Source: Verrucomicrobiota bacterium
Lineage (GTDB): Bacteria > Verrucomicrobiota > Verrucomicrobiia > Limisphaerales > UBA1319
NCBI GenBank assembly: GCA_022711435.1
Contig: JAKLFB010000035.1
Coordinates: 1 to 64,000 of the forward strand
Length of the DNA stretch: 64,000 bases
Direction of reading: 5' to 3'
Part shown: positions 35,401 through 43,988 of the stretch, in pieces
Numbering within the stretch: position 1 is the stretch's first letter
Layout: each line of letters opens with the position of its first letter
Program-made: the position numbers and the translations under genes
The notes under the pieces: model-generated
Told to the model about the DNA's origin: nothing
Databases searched by the model: none
The model's input: the letters and a program-made list of their open reading frames with translations, nothing else

Positions 35401-38400
35401 GAAGTCCGAGACCGCGGACCGCACCGGGGTCAACAACAGCGGTACGCCCGCCCAGTTCTACGATCAGCTCAGGCGCAACAACGCCGAGTTCCGCCTCCTG
35501 TTTGCGGACCGCGCGCACCGGCATTTTTTCAACGGAGGCGCCTTCTACTCCGATCCAGCCCGCCCGCAATGGGATCCGGCACATCCGGAGCGGAACCGGC
35601 CGGCGGCGGCGTTTGCGCGGCGGATCGCGGAGATGGATCCGTCGATCGTGCTCGAGTCCGCGCGGTGGGGGGACAACGCGCGGCCCGATCACGTCTACAC
35701 GCGGAACGTGGAGTGGCTGGCCGAGGTCAACTGGATGATCGGAACATTCCTGAGCAAGCGGTCCGCGATCATGATCGGCCAGCTCAAGTCGGCCGGGCTC
35801 TATCCCGCCAACAGCGTGGCGCCGGTGTTCGATCCGCACGGCGGCCGCGTCCCCGCCGGATTCAAGCTCTCCATGCAGGCGCCGGCCGGCATCGTCTATT
35901 ACACAACCGACGGGACCGACCCGCGCGTTTACGGCGCGGGATCGGTATCGCCGTCCGCCCAGCGATATAGCGCGCCCGTGCCGCTGCAGGGCTGGGTGCG
36001 GGTCAAGGCGCGGACCCTGAACGGATCGGAGTGGAGCGCGCTGAACGAGGCGGATTTCCAGGTGGGGCTGGCGGGGTCGCCGCTGCGGTTCACCGAGGTC
36101 ATGTACCACCCGGCGGGAGGCGATCCTTACGAGTTCGTCGAGCTAATGAATGCAGGGGCGCATCGGTTGAGCCTGGGGGGCATGGTTTTCGATTCGGTTC
36201 AGTTCGCGTTTCCGGCGGACCAGTGGCTGGAGCCGGGCGGGATCCTGGTTCTGGCGGCCAACGCCGCCAGTTTTTCCAGCCGCTATCCGGGCGTGGCGCC
36301 TGCCGGCTATTTCGGGGGCAATCTTGCCAATAGCGGCGAGCGGATCGTTTTGCGAGATGCGGCCGGTGCCATCGTGGCGGCGGTCGCTTACGACGACCAA
36401 TATGGCTGGCCTCAAGAGGCCGATGGAGGCGGGCGATCGCTCGAGATTCGCGATCTGTTGGGCGACCCCGACGATCCGGCCAACTGGCAATCGAGCTCGG
36501 CCATCGGCGGCTCCCCGGGATTCCTGGCGCCGCCTCGCCCGGCCGGCTCCGTTCGAATCAGCGAGATCATGGCCCACAACGTGTCCGCCATCGCCCAGGG
36601 CGGATCGTATCCCGATTGGATCGAGCTGCACAACGCCGGTCCAGACCGGTTGAACCTGGCCGGCTGGAGCCTCACGGACAACGACGACCCGCGCCGGTTC
36701 GTGTTTCCGGATCCGACGATCCTGGAAGGGGGAGCGTTCCTGGTGGTCTGGTGCGGCCTGGGAGCGGACGCCGGTCCGTCCAGCGCGAGCTTCAACCTCG
36801 ACCGGGACGGGGAGAGGATCCTGCTTTACGATGACCGGACCAACTGTGTCGATGTGGCAACCTATGGCCCTCAGGTGGCCGATTTCAGCCTGGGCCGAGC
36901 AGGGGATGTCTGGCAGCTGGCATTGCCCACGCCGGGAGACACCAACCAGGCCGCTGCGCTGGCCGACACCTCCAATCTGCTATTGAACGAATGGCTGGCC
37001 AACGCCCGGCCCGGCGAGCCGGACTGGCTCGAGATCCGGAACGGCGATCCATCGCTGCCCGCCTCGATCGCGGGGGTATATCTGGTGAGCGGATTGATCA
37101 CTCAACAGCTGCGGGCGCCGGTCTTCGTTGCGCCGGGAGGCCACGTGCGTCTGTGGGCGGATGAAGTCGCGTTTCCGGGCCACCTCGCTTTCAAGCTGCC
37201 GGCCTCGGGGGCTCGAATCATGCTGCTGGACGATCAGGCCGGCCTCGTCGATTCGATCGAATACGGCCCCCAGACCGAGGCGGTCTCGGAAGGGCGGTTC
37301 CCGGATGGCGGCGCAGCGATCGTGGCGTTCCCGTCCAGCTCGAGCCCGGGCGCCCCGAACTTCCTGCCGGAATGGACCGGCCCGGTCCTGAACGAGTTCA
37401 TGGCGCGCAACCATGGACGGGTGAGGGATCCGGCGGGCCGAACAGCGGATTGGATCGAGCTATGGAATCCAGGGGCTGCTGGCTTCGACCTGTCCGGAAT
37501 GAGCCTGGCGCTTCCGGATTCCGGGGGCTGGACCTGGCGATTTCCGGCGGGCGCGGTCGTGGCGGGTGGGGGGTGGCTGGTGGTCTGGTTCGACGACAAC
37601 CGGCCTGCGTCCGCGATGCTCGAGGAGGCAATGAACAGCGGCCATGCGCTGGCGGGCGAATCGGGAGCGATCGAGCTGCGGGACGCCGCAGGCCGCACCG
37701 TTTCAGCGGTTCGTTACGGCTGGCAGGCGCCGGACTACTCGGTGGGCCAGGCCGATGGAGCCTGGCGGCTTCTGGCCGAACCAACGCCCGGAGGGGAGAA
37801 CTCGAGCGCCGCCGCGCTCAGCCCGGCGACGGCCGTCCGTTTCAACGAATGGATGGCCCTTCCTGTCGATGGATGCGACTGGTTCGAGCTCTATCATCCG
37901 GGGGACGGCCCGGTGGATCTGAGCGGCTTGTGGCTCGCAGATGATCCGTCGGTGCTGGCTGTGGACCGCCATGTCATTCCTCCTCTGAGCTTTATCGGGC
38001 CGCACGGCTGGATTCAATTCCTGGCTGACGGGCAGCCGGGCCAGGGGGCCCATCACGTCGGATTCGCCCTGGACGGATGGGGCGAGAGCCTCCAGCTCTA
38101 TGATGCCGACGGCTGGCTCCTGGATCGCGTCGATTTCGGCCCCCAATCCGTGGGCGTTTCGGAGGGATTATGGCCCGATGGCGCCGGCAACCGCGTCTTC
38201 TTCCGCCGGATGCCATCCCCTGCCGGGGCGAATGTGGCCGATCCCGATGCGCCGGCAGACCGCGACGGCGACGGAATGCCCGACGCGTGGGAATCGGGCT
38301 ACGGCCTGAATCCGGACGACTCGGCTGATGGATCGGAGGACCGGGATGGAGACGGTTTGTCCAACGGTGAGGAATACCTGGCGGGAACCAGGCCGGATGA

Positions 38401-38647
38401 TCCGTCGAGCGTTCTGGACCTTTGGATCGAGACGGAGCCGCTCGGCGGCGTGGTCCTTCGATTTGCGGCGCAGGCGGGCCGGAGTTACCGGATCGAGACC
38501 GCCGATGGCCTCGGGACAGGATGGGAGACGCTTCGGGCGTTCGAAGCCAAGCCGTTCGGGCAGGAGATGGCGCTCGGCGATCCGGCCGGGCAAGGCATCG
38601 AGCAACGGCTTTATCGGCTGGTCATCGCGGGGGTGGAGGATCGATGA
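32480..38647 (+). CDS. Giant secreted lamin-tail-domain / CotH kinase protein 2
   Basis: About 2055 aa from ATG 32480. A signal peptide (LRRLFMVGWACVGLGLGVQA, perhaps a lipoprotein signal since Cys follows) precedes a jelly-roll domain with VWIDDGFIVWVNGREAARYN (about 35-200). Then come two Ig-like domains, an LTD (about 410-550), a chitobiase-C-like domain, a CotH-like domain (about 690-980; FRGDYGASKLEHRLFPDS, KFFMWDGEH), a second chitobiase-C-like domain and five more LTDs. A Ca-binding segment follows (DRDGDGMPD ... DRDGDGLSNGEEY, about 1928-1972). The order parallels the preceding gene, so the two probably arose by tandem duplication. The frame is open back to 32330, but the signal peptide argues for 32480. 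Its stop overlaps the next start (ATGA). Confidence 0.85.
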   Translation: MRRAGWLRRLFMVGWACVGLGLGVQACQGQEPGTTLIASNSIWHYRKGTNEASSPIGAWRSGEFDVSNWSRSAAPFYYGGSGITGGTLVSDMRYNYTTLFLRQSFVLTNASRVEDLRFQVWIDDGFIVWVNGREAARYNVYSGEPKHTNGTPLAINRLLVSTNNTTTVPFLQDGTNWLAVQLFNRNLTSSDLYLTLEMTAGLRDENPPRIASVDPAPGRLDALSRITVTFTEPVRGVSAEDLWVQGAPATELEGAGAAYTFGFSRPADGLVDVAWDIDHQIADLSGNPFSGEDPAHRWQYELVDAVAPTVLSVTPVEGSTVGRLEEIRVLFSEPVRGIDAGDLRVNDEPAAGIEGDGAGPYRFLLSGVASGLVRLRWAADHGITDLASAPNAFAGGEWTCTLDPDLLLSQLIINEFMAANVSDTGWKDEDGDLHDWIEIHNRGSNVVDLLGWSLTDDADSPDEWVFPARILGPGGHLVVFASGKDRRPVGTLPLHTNFKLSAAGEHLALLSPEQPRRVVSAFAPAYPEQRADYSYGLTPAGALGYFARPTPGASNVAATPLAGVVARPRASVASGFYTEPMQVYLACETPLSRIYYTLDGREPTAVNGIAYSGPLTVAGTPERAVVNLRAVAVREDYLPSKVLTHSYIFPEHVLAQPSNPAGFPSAWVTQSGTAIPADYGMDPRVTGDPAYRDLALQALTDVPTLSLVMDTADLFDRQRGLYSNPGGAGIAWERPVSAEFLFVDGSGPVQIDAGLRLQGGTSREPNKVHKHSLRLLFRGDYGASKLEHRLFPDSPVERFDTLVLDARLNNVWHYRNTEEQRTRADYVRDQYAADMQAATGWPSPYGRLFQVYLNGLYWGTMWVHERPDASFAASYFGGEKEQYDSLKNTTGFEVLDGDRAAWDQALALANSGLAENSQYEALQRYVDVTNLADYMLTHLYLANTDWPHHNWYVARKRETNAQFKFFMWDGEHIMKSETADRTGVNNSGTPAQFYDQLRRNNAEFRLLFADRAHRHFFNGGAFYSDPARPQWDPAHPERNRPAAAFARRIAEMDPSIVLESARWGDNARPDHVYTRNVEWLAEVNWMIGTFLSKRSAIMIGQLKSAGLYPANSVAPVFDPHGGRVPAGFKLSMQAPAGIVYYTTDGTDPRVYGAGSVSPSAQRYSAPVPLQGWVRVKARTLNGSEWSALNEADFQVGLAGSPLRFTEVMYHPAGGDPYEFVELMNAGAHRLSLGGMVFDSVQFAFPADQWLEPGGILVLAANAASFSSRYPGVAPAGYFGGNLANSGERIVLRDAAGAIVAAVAYDDQYGWPQEADGGGRSLEIRDLLGDPDDPANWQSSSAIGGSPGFLAPPRPAGSVRISEIMAHNVSAIAQGGSYPDWIELHNAGPDRLNLAGWSLTDNDDPRRFVFPDPTILEGGAFLVVWCGLGADAGPSSASFNLDRDGERILLYDDRTNCVDVATYGPQVADFSLGRAGDVWQLALPTPGDTNQAAALADTSNLLLNEWLANARPGEPDWLEIRNGDPSLPASIAGVYLVSGLITQQLRAPVFVAPGGHVRLWADEVAFPGHLAFKLPASGARIMLLDDQAGLVDSIEYGPQTEAVSEGRFPDGGAAIVAFPSSSSPGAPNFLPEWTGPVLNEFMARNHGRVRDPAGRTADWIELWNPGAAGFDLSGMSLALPDSGGWTWRFPAGAVVAGGGWLVVWFDDNRPASAMLEEAMNSGHALAGESGAIELRDAAGRTVSAVRYGWQAPDYSVGQADGAWRLLAEPTPGGENSSAAALSPATAVRFNEWMALPVDGCDWFELYHPGDGPVDLSGLWLADDPSVLAVDRHVIPPLSFIGPHGWIQFLADGQPGQGAHHVGFALDGWGESLQLYDADGWLLDRVDFGPQSVGVSEGLWPDGAGNRVFFRRMPSPAGANVADPDAPADRDGDGMPDAWESGYGLNPDDSADGSEDRDGDGLSNGEEYLAGTRPDDPSSVLDLWIETEPLGGVVLRFAAQAGRSYRIETADGLGTGWETLRAFEAKPFGQEMALGDPAGQGIEQRLYRLVIAGVEDR

Positions 38648-39768
38648 AAGTCCTTCTGGCAGCGGTGTCAGCTGGAGCCGGCCACCTGCAGGCCGCGGCG
38701 GCGCTCGAGGAGGCATGGCGCGAGCGGCAGCCGGCCGACGATATCGAGCGGCTCGATGTGCTCGATCTGGCCCCGCGGTTCTTTCGCAAGGCCTATGCGG
38801 ATGCCTACGTGCGGCTGGTGACTCGAGCGCCGGAGCTGTGGGGATTGATGTTCGACAGGACCGACCGGCCGGCTCTGCTGCAGCGGCTGACCCGATGGCG
38901 GCGGCTGGCGGCCCGGCATGTCCATGCCCGGCTCGTGAGGCATCTGCGCAGCTGGCGGCCTGACGCCGTGCTCTGCACCCATTTTCTCCCCCTCGAGGTG
39001 CTCGGCTATCTCAAGCAGCGGAGCCGATCCGGATGGCGGCCGTGGACAGCTTGCGTGATCACGGATTTCGAGGCGCATGCGCTTTGGATCGAATCGGGGG
39101 TGGACCTCTACTGTGTGGCGGCGGAGGAGACGCGCTGGCGGCTGCTGGCCCGCGGCGTGCCTCCCGAGTCGATCGCGGTGACCGGCATCCCGATCTCGGC
39201 CTCGTTTGCTCGGCACATCCCGACAGGCAGGGCGCGGCGGGATCTGGGTTTGCCGGCGGGTCTGCCCCTGGTCCTCGTGCTCGGCGGTGGACTGGGCATG
39301 GGCCCGGTCGGCGCGGTGATGCGGGAGCTGGGGCGCGCCGGCCAGCCGTTCCAGGCCGCTGTGGTTTGCGGGAGGAACGACCGCCTCCGCCGGCAGCTTG
39401 AGGCCGAGGCCTATCCTTATCCGGTCCGCGTGCTGGGATTTGTAGGGAACATGCACGAATGGATGAGCGCAGCCAGGCTGATCGTGACCAAGCCGGGCGG
39501 GCTGACATCATCGGAGGCCCTGGCGGTGGGGCGGCCGATGCTGTTGCTCGAGCCCATTCCCGGGCAGGAGGCCGCCAACAGCGATTTCCTCCTCGAGCAC
39601 GGCGCCGCCGTCAAAGTCAACCGCGTCGAGGATCTCTCCTTCCGGATCGAGCCGCTTTTGGGAAGCGCGCGGCTGGCAGCGATGGCGCGCGCGGCTCGGC
39701 GGATCGGCCGCCCCCGAGCGGCCCTGGCGGTCTGCGAGGCCGCCTCGCAGAGGCTGGAATACCGTTGA
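38644..39768 (+). CDS. MGDG-synthase-like glycosyltransferase (GT28 type)
   Basis: A 374-aa GT-B fold enzyme. The N-terminal acceptor domain begins MKVLLAAVSAGAGHLQAAAALEEA (the GH-x-x-AA motif of diacylglycerol glycosyltransferases); CVITDFEAHALWI is the middle motif. The C-terminal nucleotide-sugar site is TKPGGLTSSEALAVGRPML then PIPGQEAANSDFLL. It probably transfers a hexose from UDP-sugar to diacylglycerol or a related lipid at the inner membrane. The start ATG overlaps the stop of the giant LTD/CotH gene by ATGA, so the two are translationally coupled. A longer in-frame start at 38422 lies inside the giant gene and is rejected. Confidence 0.85.
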   Translation: MKVLLAAVSAGAGHLQAAAALEEAWRERQPADDIERLDVLDLAPRFFRKAYADAYVRLVTRAPELWGLMFDRTDRPALLQRLTRWRRLAARHVHARLVRHLRSWRPDAVLCTHFLPLEVLGYLKQRSRSGWRPWTACVITDFEAHALWIESGVDLYCVAAEETRWRLLARGVPPESIAVTGIPISASFARHIPTGRARRDLGLPAGLPLVLVLGGGLGMGPVGAVMRELGRAGQPFQAAVVCGRNDRLRRQLEAEAYPYPVRVLGFVGNMHEWMSAARLIVTKPGGLTSSEALAVGRPMLLLEPIPGQEAANSDFLLEHGAAVKVNRVEDLSFRIEPLLGSARLAAMARAARRIGRPRAALAVCEAASQRLEYR

Positions 39769-39794
39769 CTTGGTGAAGGGGCATTACCTAGATT
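39765..39794 (+). promoter_or_regulatory. Predicted sucCD promoter
   Basis: TTGACT (39765-39770), an 18-bp spacer and TAGATT (39789-39794) lie 15 bp upstream of the sucC ATG. The -35 box overlaps the stop codon of the glycosyltransferase gene. Predicted from sequence only. The short distance to the start codon leaves a leader of about 8 nt with no Shine-Dalgarno sequence, so translation could be nearly leaderless. Confidence 0.4.
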
Positions 39795-39809
39795 TGGCGG
39801 CTCGATTGC

Positions 39810-41021
39810 ATGAATATTCATGAGTACCAGGCCAAGCAATTGCTTGCGAGATACGGCGTGCCATCGCCTCCCGGGGAAGTCGCCGCAGCGCCCGAGGAGG
39901 CGGGGGCGATCGCGGATCGCCTGATTGCGGCGGGGGAGAAGCGCCTGGTGGTCAAGGCGCAGATTCATGCCGGCGGCCGGGGCCGCGGCCGCTTCAAGAA
40001 CGGCAGCCAGGGCGGAGTCAGATTGTGCAGCACGGCATCGGAGGCGGCAGCGCACGCGCGGGCGATGCTGGGCGAGGTGCTGGTCACCCGGCAGACGGGG
40101 CCGGAGGGCAGGCGGGTCAACCGCGTGCTTGTCGAGAGTGCGTCGGACATCACCCGGGAGTTCTACCTGGCCGTGATCCTGGACCGGGCGATCGCGCGGC
40201 CTGTGGTCGTGCTGAGCACCGAGGGGGGCATGGATGTCGAGGAGATCGCCGAGAAGCACCCCGAGAAGATCGTTCGCGAGCCAGTCGATCCCGCGGCTGG
40301 ATTCATGCCGTATCAGGCGCGGAAGCTGGCGGCCCGGCTCGGCTTCACCGGGGACATGCTCGTGTCCGCCTCGAGCCTCATTGTGGGGGTGTTCCGGACC
40401 TGGTGGGAGACGGACGCCACGCTGGTGGAGATCAATCCCCTGTGCGTGGTCCAGCAGGCCGACGGGCACGCCAGCCTCGTGGTCGATGCCAAGATGTCCT
40501 TCGATGACAACGCCCTGTTCCGCCATCCGGAGATCCGCGAGATGCGCGACCTGGGGGAGGAATCGCCGCTGGAGATCGAGGCCAGCGAGCATAACCTGAG
40601 CTATATCAAGCTGGCGGGCAACATCGGATGCCTGGTCAACGGGGCCGGCCTGGCCATGGCGACCATGGACATCGTCCAGAGCGTCGGGGGCGAGCCCGCG
40701 AATTTCCTCGATGTGGGAGGAAGCGCGAACAAGGAGCAGGTCAAGGCCGCCCTCAAGATCATCCTCAAGGATCCAGGCGTGCAAGGGATCTGGATCAACA
40801 TCTTTGGCGGGATCATGCAATGCGACATCATCGCGCAGGGCGTGGTGGATGCGGCGCGCGAGATCGGGCCGCTCGAGGTTCCCCTGGTCGTGCGCCTGGC
40901 GGGCAACAACTCCGATCTGGGCAACCAGATCTTGCGGGAGTCGGGCCTGCCGATCCTCAGCGCCGATGGCATGGAGGAAGCCGCCCGGAAAGTGGTCGAG
41001 GCGGTGACATGCTGCCGATGA
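39810..41021 (+). CDS. sucC: Succinyl-CoA ligase (ADP/GDP-forming) beta subunit
   Basis: Beta subunit of the TCA-cycle enzyme that converts succinyl-CoA to succinate with formation of ATP or GTP. The 403 aa start with MNIHEYQAKQLLARYGVP, the typical family N-terminus. An ATP-grasp domain (KAQIHAGGRGRGRFK; EINPLCV; DAKMSFDDNALFRHPEI) is followed by the CoA-ligase domain (GNIGCLVNGAGLAMATMD; NIFGGIMQCD). sucD begins 27 bp downstream. A predicted promoter lies immediately upstream. Confidence 0.97.
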   Translation: MNIHEYQAKQLLARYGVPSPPGEVAAAPEEAGAIADRLIAAGEKRLVVKAQIHAGGRGRGRFKNGSQGGVRLCSTASEAAAHARAMLGEVLVTRQTGPEGRRVNRVLVESASDITREFYLAVILDRAIARPVVVLSTEGGMDVEEIAEKHPEKIVREPVDPAAGFMPYQARKLAARLGFTGDMLVSASSLIVGVFRTWWETDATLVEINPLCVVQQADGHASLVVDAKMSFDDNALFRHPEIREMRDLGEESPLEIEASEHNLSYIKLAGNIGCLVNGAGLAMATMDIVQSVGGEPANFLDVGGSANKEQVKAALKIILKDPGVQGIWINIFGGIMQCDIIAQGVVDAAREIGPLEVPLVVRLAGNNSDLGNQILRESGLPILSADGMEEAARKVVEAVTCCR

Positions 41022-41048
41022 GCGCGGGCGCAAATCCGACATCGTTCT

Positions 41049-41939
41049 ATGTCCATCCTGGTTACTCCTGAAACTCGAGTGCTGGTCCAAGGCATCACTG
41101 GCACCTTTGGCGCGCGGCACACCCGGCTGAGCCTCGATTACGGCACGCGGATCGTCGCCGGCGTCACGCCGGGCAAGGGCGGACAGCGATTTGACGGCCG
41201 GGTGCCGATCTTCAACACCGTGGTGGAGGCCGCGCGCGAGACGGGCGCGACCGCCTCGGTCATCTTCGTTCCACCGCCGTTTGCCGCGGATGCCATACTC
41301 GAGGCGGTGGATGCGGCGCTGGAGGTGGTGGTGTGCATCACCGAAGGCGTGCCGGTCGCGGACATGATCCGCGTGAAGCGGGCGATGGAAGGCCGGCCCA
41401 CGCGGCTGCTGGGTCCCAATTGCCCCGGAATCGTCACCCCGGGAGACGGCCCAGGCAGGCAGAGCGGATGCCGGATGGGGATCATCCCCAGCCACATCCT
41501 CCGGAGGGGCCACATCGGCGTGGTCTCGCGCAGCGGCACGCTGACCTACGAGGCGATCTGGCAGCTCACCCAGCGGGGGCTGGGCCAGTCCACCTGCGCC
41601 GGCATCGGCGGAGATCCAGTGTTCGGCACCTCGCATGTGGACATTCTAAAAATGATGAACGAGGATCCGGACACGCACGGGATCATCCTGATCGGCGAGA
41701 TCGGAGGGACATCGGAGGAGGACGCGGCGGCATGGCTCCGGGAGCACGGCCGCAAGCCCGTGGCGTGTTTCGTGGCGGGAGCGTCCGCGCCGGAGGGGCG
41801 CCGGATGGGCCACGCCGGGGCCATCGTCAGCAGCGGCAAGGGAACGGCGCAGGCCAAGATCGACGCCCTGCGCGCCGCGGGCGCATCGGTGGCGCGGCTG
41901 CCTTCGGAGATCGCGGAGGCCCTCATCCGGATCATGTGA
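41049..41939 (+). CDS. sucD: Succinyl-CoA ligase alpha subunit
   Basis: Alpha subunit of 296 aa carrying the CoA-binding Rossmann domain (VQGITGTFGARHT, GVTPGKGG) and the phosphohistidine H255 in RRMGHAGAIVSSGKG. GPNCPGIVTPG and SRSGTLTYEA are conserved blocks. It follows sucC closely and forms the heteromeric enzyme with it. The ATG at 41049 is followed by SILVTPETRVLVQG, a normal start. Confidence 0.97.
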   Translation: MSILVTPETRVLVQGITGTFGARHTRLSLDYGTRIVAGVTPGKGGQRFDGRVPIFNTVVEAARETGATASVIFVPPPFAADAILEAVDAALEVVVCITEGVPVADMIRVKRAMEGRPTRLLGPNCPGIVTPGDGPGRQSGCRMGIIPSHILRRGHIGVVSRSGTLTYEAIWQLTQRGLGQSTCAGIGGDPVFGTSHVDILKMMNEDPDTHGIILIGEIGGTSEEDAAAWLREHGRKPVACFVAGASAPEGRRMGHAGAIVSSGKGTAQAKIDALRAAGASVARLPSEIAEALIRIM

Positions 41940-42006
41940 GCCCGCCGGGTGCGCGGTCGATTGGAACAGGAAGGCGCGGTCGTGGCGCCAGAAAGGGGCC
42001 CGGACA

Positions 42007-42858
42007 ATGGCGATGGATTTTGTCGATGGTCTCCTGAACGTATGCGGCCTGCTGCTCTGGGTGCACGGCCGTGCGTCGCGCTCGGAGGAGGTTGCCCGGG
42101 CGGCAGGGATCAGCCTGCTGGCCACGCTGAAGCGGCCGGCGGGTGAGCGGCAGGTCGGCTGGCCCTCGATTCTCGCGCTGATCCTGCTGCTGGCGGGCCG
42201 ATCGGTGGTCTACTGGCAGGCAGGCGTCGCCCTGGGCTGGACGCCCCGTCTCCGGCTGGGCGCGGTGGTGCTGCCGTTTCGGACGGATGTCTGGTGGCAC
42301 GCGCTGGTCTATTCGGGGCTGAGCTTCGGCTGGTGGTTCCTGGGTTTCTATCTCTGGCTGCTGCTGCTGTCCTGCCTCAAAGGCAACGGCGTCGAGCGGG
42401 ACATCGTCAGCCGGCTGGTGCGGTTCCATCTCGGGCCCGTGGATCGTTGGCCGGCCCCGGTCAAGCTCCTGCTCCCTCCCGTGCTGGGATTCGTGCTGTG
42501 GCTGGCGGTCGGCAGCCTGCTGATCCGCGGCGGGTGGTTTCCCGCGCCGCGCTCATGGGGGCACTGGATCCAGCAGGCGGTCGTTCTGGGCGCCGGGACC
42601 TATCTGACCTGGAAATACCTGCTGGCGGGATTGCTGCTGCTGCACCTGCTCAACAGCCATATCTTTCTGGGCAATCATCCGGCATGGATCTGGGTGAACC
42701 AAGCGGCCCGCCTTCTGCTCTGGCCCGTGCGGTGGATCCCCCTGAGGCTGGGCAAGCTCGATCTGGTCCCCGTGGCCGGAATCGCCCTTTGGTTTCTGGT
42801 TGCCGAGCTGGCCGAAGGCGGGCTGATCCGCGTCTACCAGCAGCTGCCGCTGGGCTGA
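42007..42858 (+). CDS. YggT-like integral membrane protein
   Basis: A 283-aa membrane protein with four to six hydrophobic segments, for example ILALILLLAGRSVVYW, GWWFLGFYLWLLLLSCL, VLGFVLWLAVGSLLI, LLAGLLLLHLLNSHIFLG and VAGIALWFLVAELAEGG. The pattern of two repeated units, each with LVRFHLGPVDR or LLLWPVRWIPLRLGKLDLVP (a basic R-P-R loop before a membrane segment), resembles YggT-family proteins. The cellular role of that family is poorly known. It follows sucD by 67 bp and converges with mtnA. Confidence 0.7.
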   Translation: MAMDFVDGLLNVCGLLLWVHGRASRSEEVARAAGISLLATLKRPAGERQVGWPSILALILLLAGRSVVYWQAGVALGWTPRLRLGAVVLPFRTDVWWHALVYSGLSFGWWFLGFYLWLLLLSCLKGNGVERDIVSRLVRFHLGPVDRWPAPVKLLLPPVLGFVLWLAVGSLLIRGGWFPAPRSWGHWIQQAVVLGAGTYLTWKYLLAGLLLLHLLNSHIFLGNHPAWIWVNQAARLLLWPVRWIPLRLGKLDLVPVAGIALWFLVAELAEGGLIRVYQQLPLG

Positions 42859-42886
42859 CCCCTCTGCATCCGCCTCGCGCGTCGAT

Positions 42887-43981
42887 TCATGCGAGCTTGT
42901 GCCGGTTCGGCCAGAGGTCGCGCGGCCGGAACACGCCCCGAGGCGTGAGGATGCCGGTGATCAGGTCGGGCGGCGTCACATCGAAGCCCGGATTGCGCGC
43001 GCTGCTGCCGGGATTGGCGATGCGCACATAGGTTGCGGGGCCGCTCCGGGGGCGTCCCCAGGCGCCCAGCACCTCGTCGGCCGACCGTTCCTCGATGGGG
43101 ATGTCCTTTCCGGATCGGGTGCTCCAATCGAGCGTCGAGAGCGGGATCGCCACGTAGAACGGGATCCCGTGATGGCGGGCGAGAACAGCCTTGGTGTAGG
43201 TCCCGATCTTGTTGGCGACCTCGCCGGTCCGGCCCAAAACGCGGTCGCTTCCCACCAGCACGAGGTCGATCTCGCCCTGGCGCATCAGGTGGCCGGCGGC
43301 ATTGTCAACGATCACCGTGTGCGGGATGCCGTGCTGGAAAAGCTCCCAGGCCGTGAGGGCCGCCCCCTGGCAGCGCGGGCGCGTCTCGTCGCAGTAGACA
43401 TGGAAGCGGAGCCCGGCGCCCCAGGCCGCATACATGGGCGCAGTCGCCGATCCGATGTCCACAAACGCCAGCGCTCCCGCGTTGCAGTGGGTGAGGATCC
43501 GGGCGCCCTCGCGGACCAGCCGGATGCCATGCCGACCTATGGCCTCGCACTCGGCGACCTGATCGGATGCGAACCGCTCGGCCGCGGCGCAGGCGAGCGC
43601 TTTTCGGGAGGGAACGTCCGGTCCCGATCCCATGGCCTGTCGAACTCGATCCATCGCATGCAGGGGATCGACGGCGGTGGGGCGCGCCGATGCCAGGGCG
43701 CGATAGACGCGCTCGACATGCCGCTCGAACGAGGAGGGCCGCGCGCCGTCGAACGCGGCAGCCCCCTGGGCCAGGCCGTAAGCCGCCGCCGCTGCGATGG
43801 CGCCCGCCCCCCGAACCGCCATGTCGCGAATCGCCCGGGCAGTCTCTCGGTAATCCCGCAAAGCGATGGCTCGAAATTCGTGAGGCAGGAGGCGCTGGTC
43901 GATGAGAACGACCGCGTTGCGCCGACGGTCGTAGGCGACCGTTCGGAACGGCTTGACCCGATGGCGAATCCGGACATGCAT
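42887..43981 (-). CDS. mtnA: S-methyl-5-thioribose-1-phosphate isomerase
   Basis: Converts methylthioribose-1-phosphate to methylthioribulose-1-phosphate in the methionine salvage pathway. The 364 aa include DMAVRGAGAIAAAAAYGL (RGAPAI-type motif), the catalytic Cys166 in THCNAGALA, and Asp246 in VGSDRVLG followed by NKIGTY, all typical of MtnA of the eIF2B-like superfamily. PLSTLDWSTRSGKDIPIEER near the end is also diagnostic. No other salvage genes are in the window. The gene lies 8 bp downstream of the GH51 gene and may share its transcript. Confidence 0.95.
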   Translation of the reverse strand: MHVRIRHRVKPFRTVAYDRRRNAVVLIDQRLLPHEFRAIALRDYRETARAIRDMAVRGAGAIAAAAAYGLAQGAAAFDGARPSSFERHVERVYRALASARPTAVDPLHAMDRVRQAMGSGPDVPSRKALACAAAERFASDQVAECEAIGRHGIRLVREGARILTHCNAGALAFVDIGSATAPMYAAWGAGLRFHVYCDETRPRCQGAALTAWELFQHGIPHTVIVDNAAGHLMRQGEIDLVLVGSDRVLGRTGEVANKIGTYTKAVLARHHGIPFYVAIPLSTLDWSTRSGKDIPIEERSADEVLGAWGRPRSGPATYVRIANPGSSARNPGFDVTPPDLITGILTPRGVFRPRDLWPNRHKLA

Positions 43982-43988
43982 GGCAATA

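Noticed and set aside
39417..41636. Minus-strand open frame of about 740 codons opposite sucCD
   Set aside because: Antisense shadow of highly conserved sucC and sucD; the product has no family features.
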